In this document: piece by piece, positions 21,179 through 21,483 of the stretch
How positions within the stretch are numbered: the first letter of the stretch is position 1
Layout: each line of letters begins with the position of its first letter
DNA from: an uncultured Candidatus Saccharibacteria bacterium
Lineage (GTDB): Bacteria; Patescibacteriota; Saccharimonadia; Saccharimonadales; Saccharimonadaceae
Length of the DNA: 21,483 nucleotides
Assembly (NCBI GenBank): GCA_948944455.1
Contig: CARBES010000019.1
Coordinates: 1 to 21,483 of the forward strand
Direction: 5' to 3'
Notes under the pieces: generated by a model
Databases searched by the model: none
Told to the model about the DNA's origin: nothing
Seen by the model: only the letters and a program-made list of their open reading frames with translations
Made by a program: the position numbers and the translations under genes

Positions 21179-21390
21179 TAGTTTTTATGCTTGAAAGCTA
21201 GGTTTCGCAAAGTAATTTTAGAAAGAATCGATTATATCTGTCAAGCATTTTATCTAAATTATTTCATAACCTTATCATCGTTCGTCAACTTGATTTTACT
21301 GTATTCCATTGTGCGGGATTTTCACAGGTGTGGAAAAGTTCCGAAGGAGTGTTCGGTTTTTGTTATTTCAAGAGATTTTGTCGGATGAAC
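21179..21390. other. AT-rich intergenic region between the tRNA and the membrane protein gene
   Basis: No convincing gene. It contains an inverted pair of DnaA-box-like sites (21318-21326, one mismatch; 21329-21337, exact TTTTCCACA on the minus strand) and a possible second minus-strand promoter (TTGACA 21239-21244). A 65-codon frame here starts with TTG and lacks a ribosome binding site. Confidence 0.45.
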
Positions 21391-21437
21391 ACCAAAATAG
21401 CGCCAGATCGGGGGGGCGATACTGACGCTATTTTGGT
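21391..21437 (-). terminator. tRNA terminator hairpin overlapping the CCA end
   Basis: Arms 21391-21406 and 21422-21437 match over 16 bp with one G-U pair (ACCAAAATAGCG plus CAG). In the minus-strand RNA the stem ends CTATTTTGG. The 5' arm includes the encoded ACCA of the tRNA. Confidence 0.8.
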
Positions 21438-21483
21438 TGCGGGAGTTGGATTTGAACCAACGACCTTTTGGTTATGAGCCAAA
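21434..21483 (-). tRNA. tRNA with CAT anticodon (Met, initiator-like acceptor), 5' part outside the window
   Basis: The minus strand shows the anticodon arm TTTGG-CTCATAA-CCAAA, variable loop AGGTC, T arm GTTGG-TTCAAAT-CCAAC, acceptor 3' strand TCCCGCA, discriminator A and encoded CCA. CAT reads Met, or Ile2 when modified to lysidine. The end GCAACCA is typical of initiator tRNA, which would leave an unpaired 1:72 position, but the anticodon stem has TGG/CCA rather than the usual three G:C pairs. The 5' half is needed to decide. Confidence 0.85.

Noticed and set aside
21191..21388. 65-codon plus-strand ORF
   Set aside because: TTG start, no ribosome binding site or promoter, and an AT-rich unremarkable composition.
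21410..21416. Run of seven G as a contingency tract
   Set aside because: It lies in the loop of the tRNA terminator, not in a gene or promoter.

Overview
The window looks like a chromosomal segment of a small-genome, Gram-positive-like bacterium. A Patescibacteria/CPR lineage, most likely Saccharibacteria (TM7), fits best. That placement is inferred from gene content and style: surface proteins with an LPXTG-type signal, HrcA/CIRCE-type heat-shock control, a zinc-finger-less DnaJ, a CmpB-like membrane protein, FISUMP-like C-terminal fragments, many orphan membrane proteins, and several apparently leaderless genes. TGA and TAA both act as stops, so the TGA=Gly code of Gracilibacteria/Absconditabacteria is unlikely. 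No rRNA, CRISPR array, transposase, integrase or phage gene was seen.

Layout. Positions 1-3083 (minus) hold two secreted surface proteins: a partial Ala/Thr-rich one behind a promoter whose spacer is a 12-bp A:T homopolymer, and a 590-residue LPNTG protein with an 82-residue basic tail. Positions 3226-5731 hold rimK (glutamate ligase), a RimB-like retropepsin and a divergent QueC-like PP-loop enzyme. Positions 5885-7735 (minus) hold dnaJ and a TylF-like methyltransferase; the latter carries an in-frame insertion made of nine helically phased DnaA-box-like sites. Positions 7861-9520 are small orphan membrane proteins. Positions 9676-12696 hold acetate kinase, two orphan soluble proteins and a 14-residue leader ORF. 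Positions 12893-13575 encode an NYN-domain nuclease. Positions 13731-15910 hold dnaK with a long structured leader and a duplicated promoter/CIRCE unit. Positions 16102-17866 hold a single-pass anchored protein and a CmpB-like membrane protein. Positions 17865-18619 form a nested inverted-repeat region: a 180-bp hairpin element, then two divergent C-terminal surface-protein cassettes around a perfect palindrome. Then come nusA, an orphan membrane protein with two similar modules flanking its membrane helix, and the 3' part of a tRNA with a CAT anticodon.

How it works together. Two expression styles coexist. Four genes (rimK, QueC-like, TylF-like, NYN) have the ATG exactly 6 nt after the -10 hexamer and no room for a ribosome binding site, so they are probably leaderless. 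Most orphan genes have a -35/17 bp/-10 promoter, often with a TGC-type extended -10, plus a strong Shine-Dalgarno sequence, and many have their own GC-rich terminator. The chaperone genes share CIRCE-like operators and structured leaders. The most unusual signals are the phased DnaA-box array inside a coding sequence, the inverted cassette pair, the poly-A promoter spacer and the dnaK/dnaJ leader RNAs.
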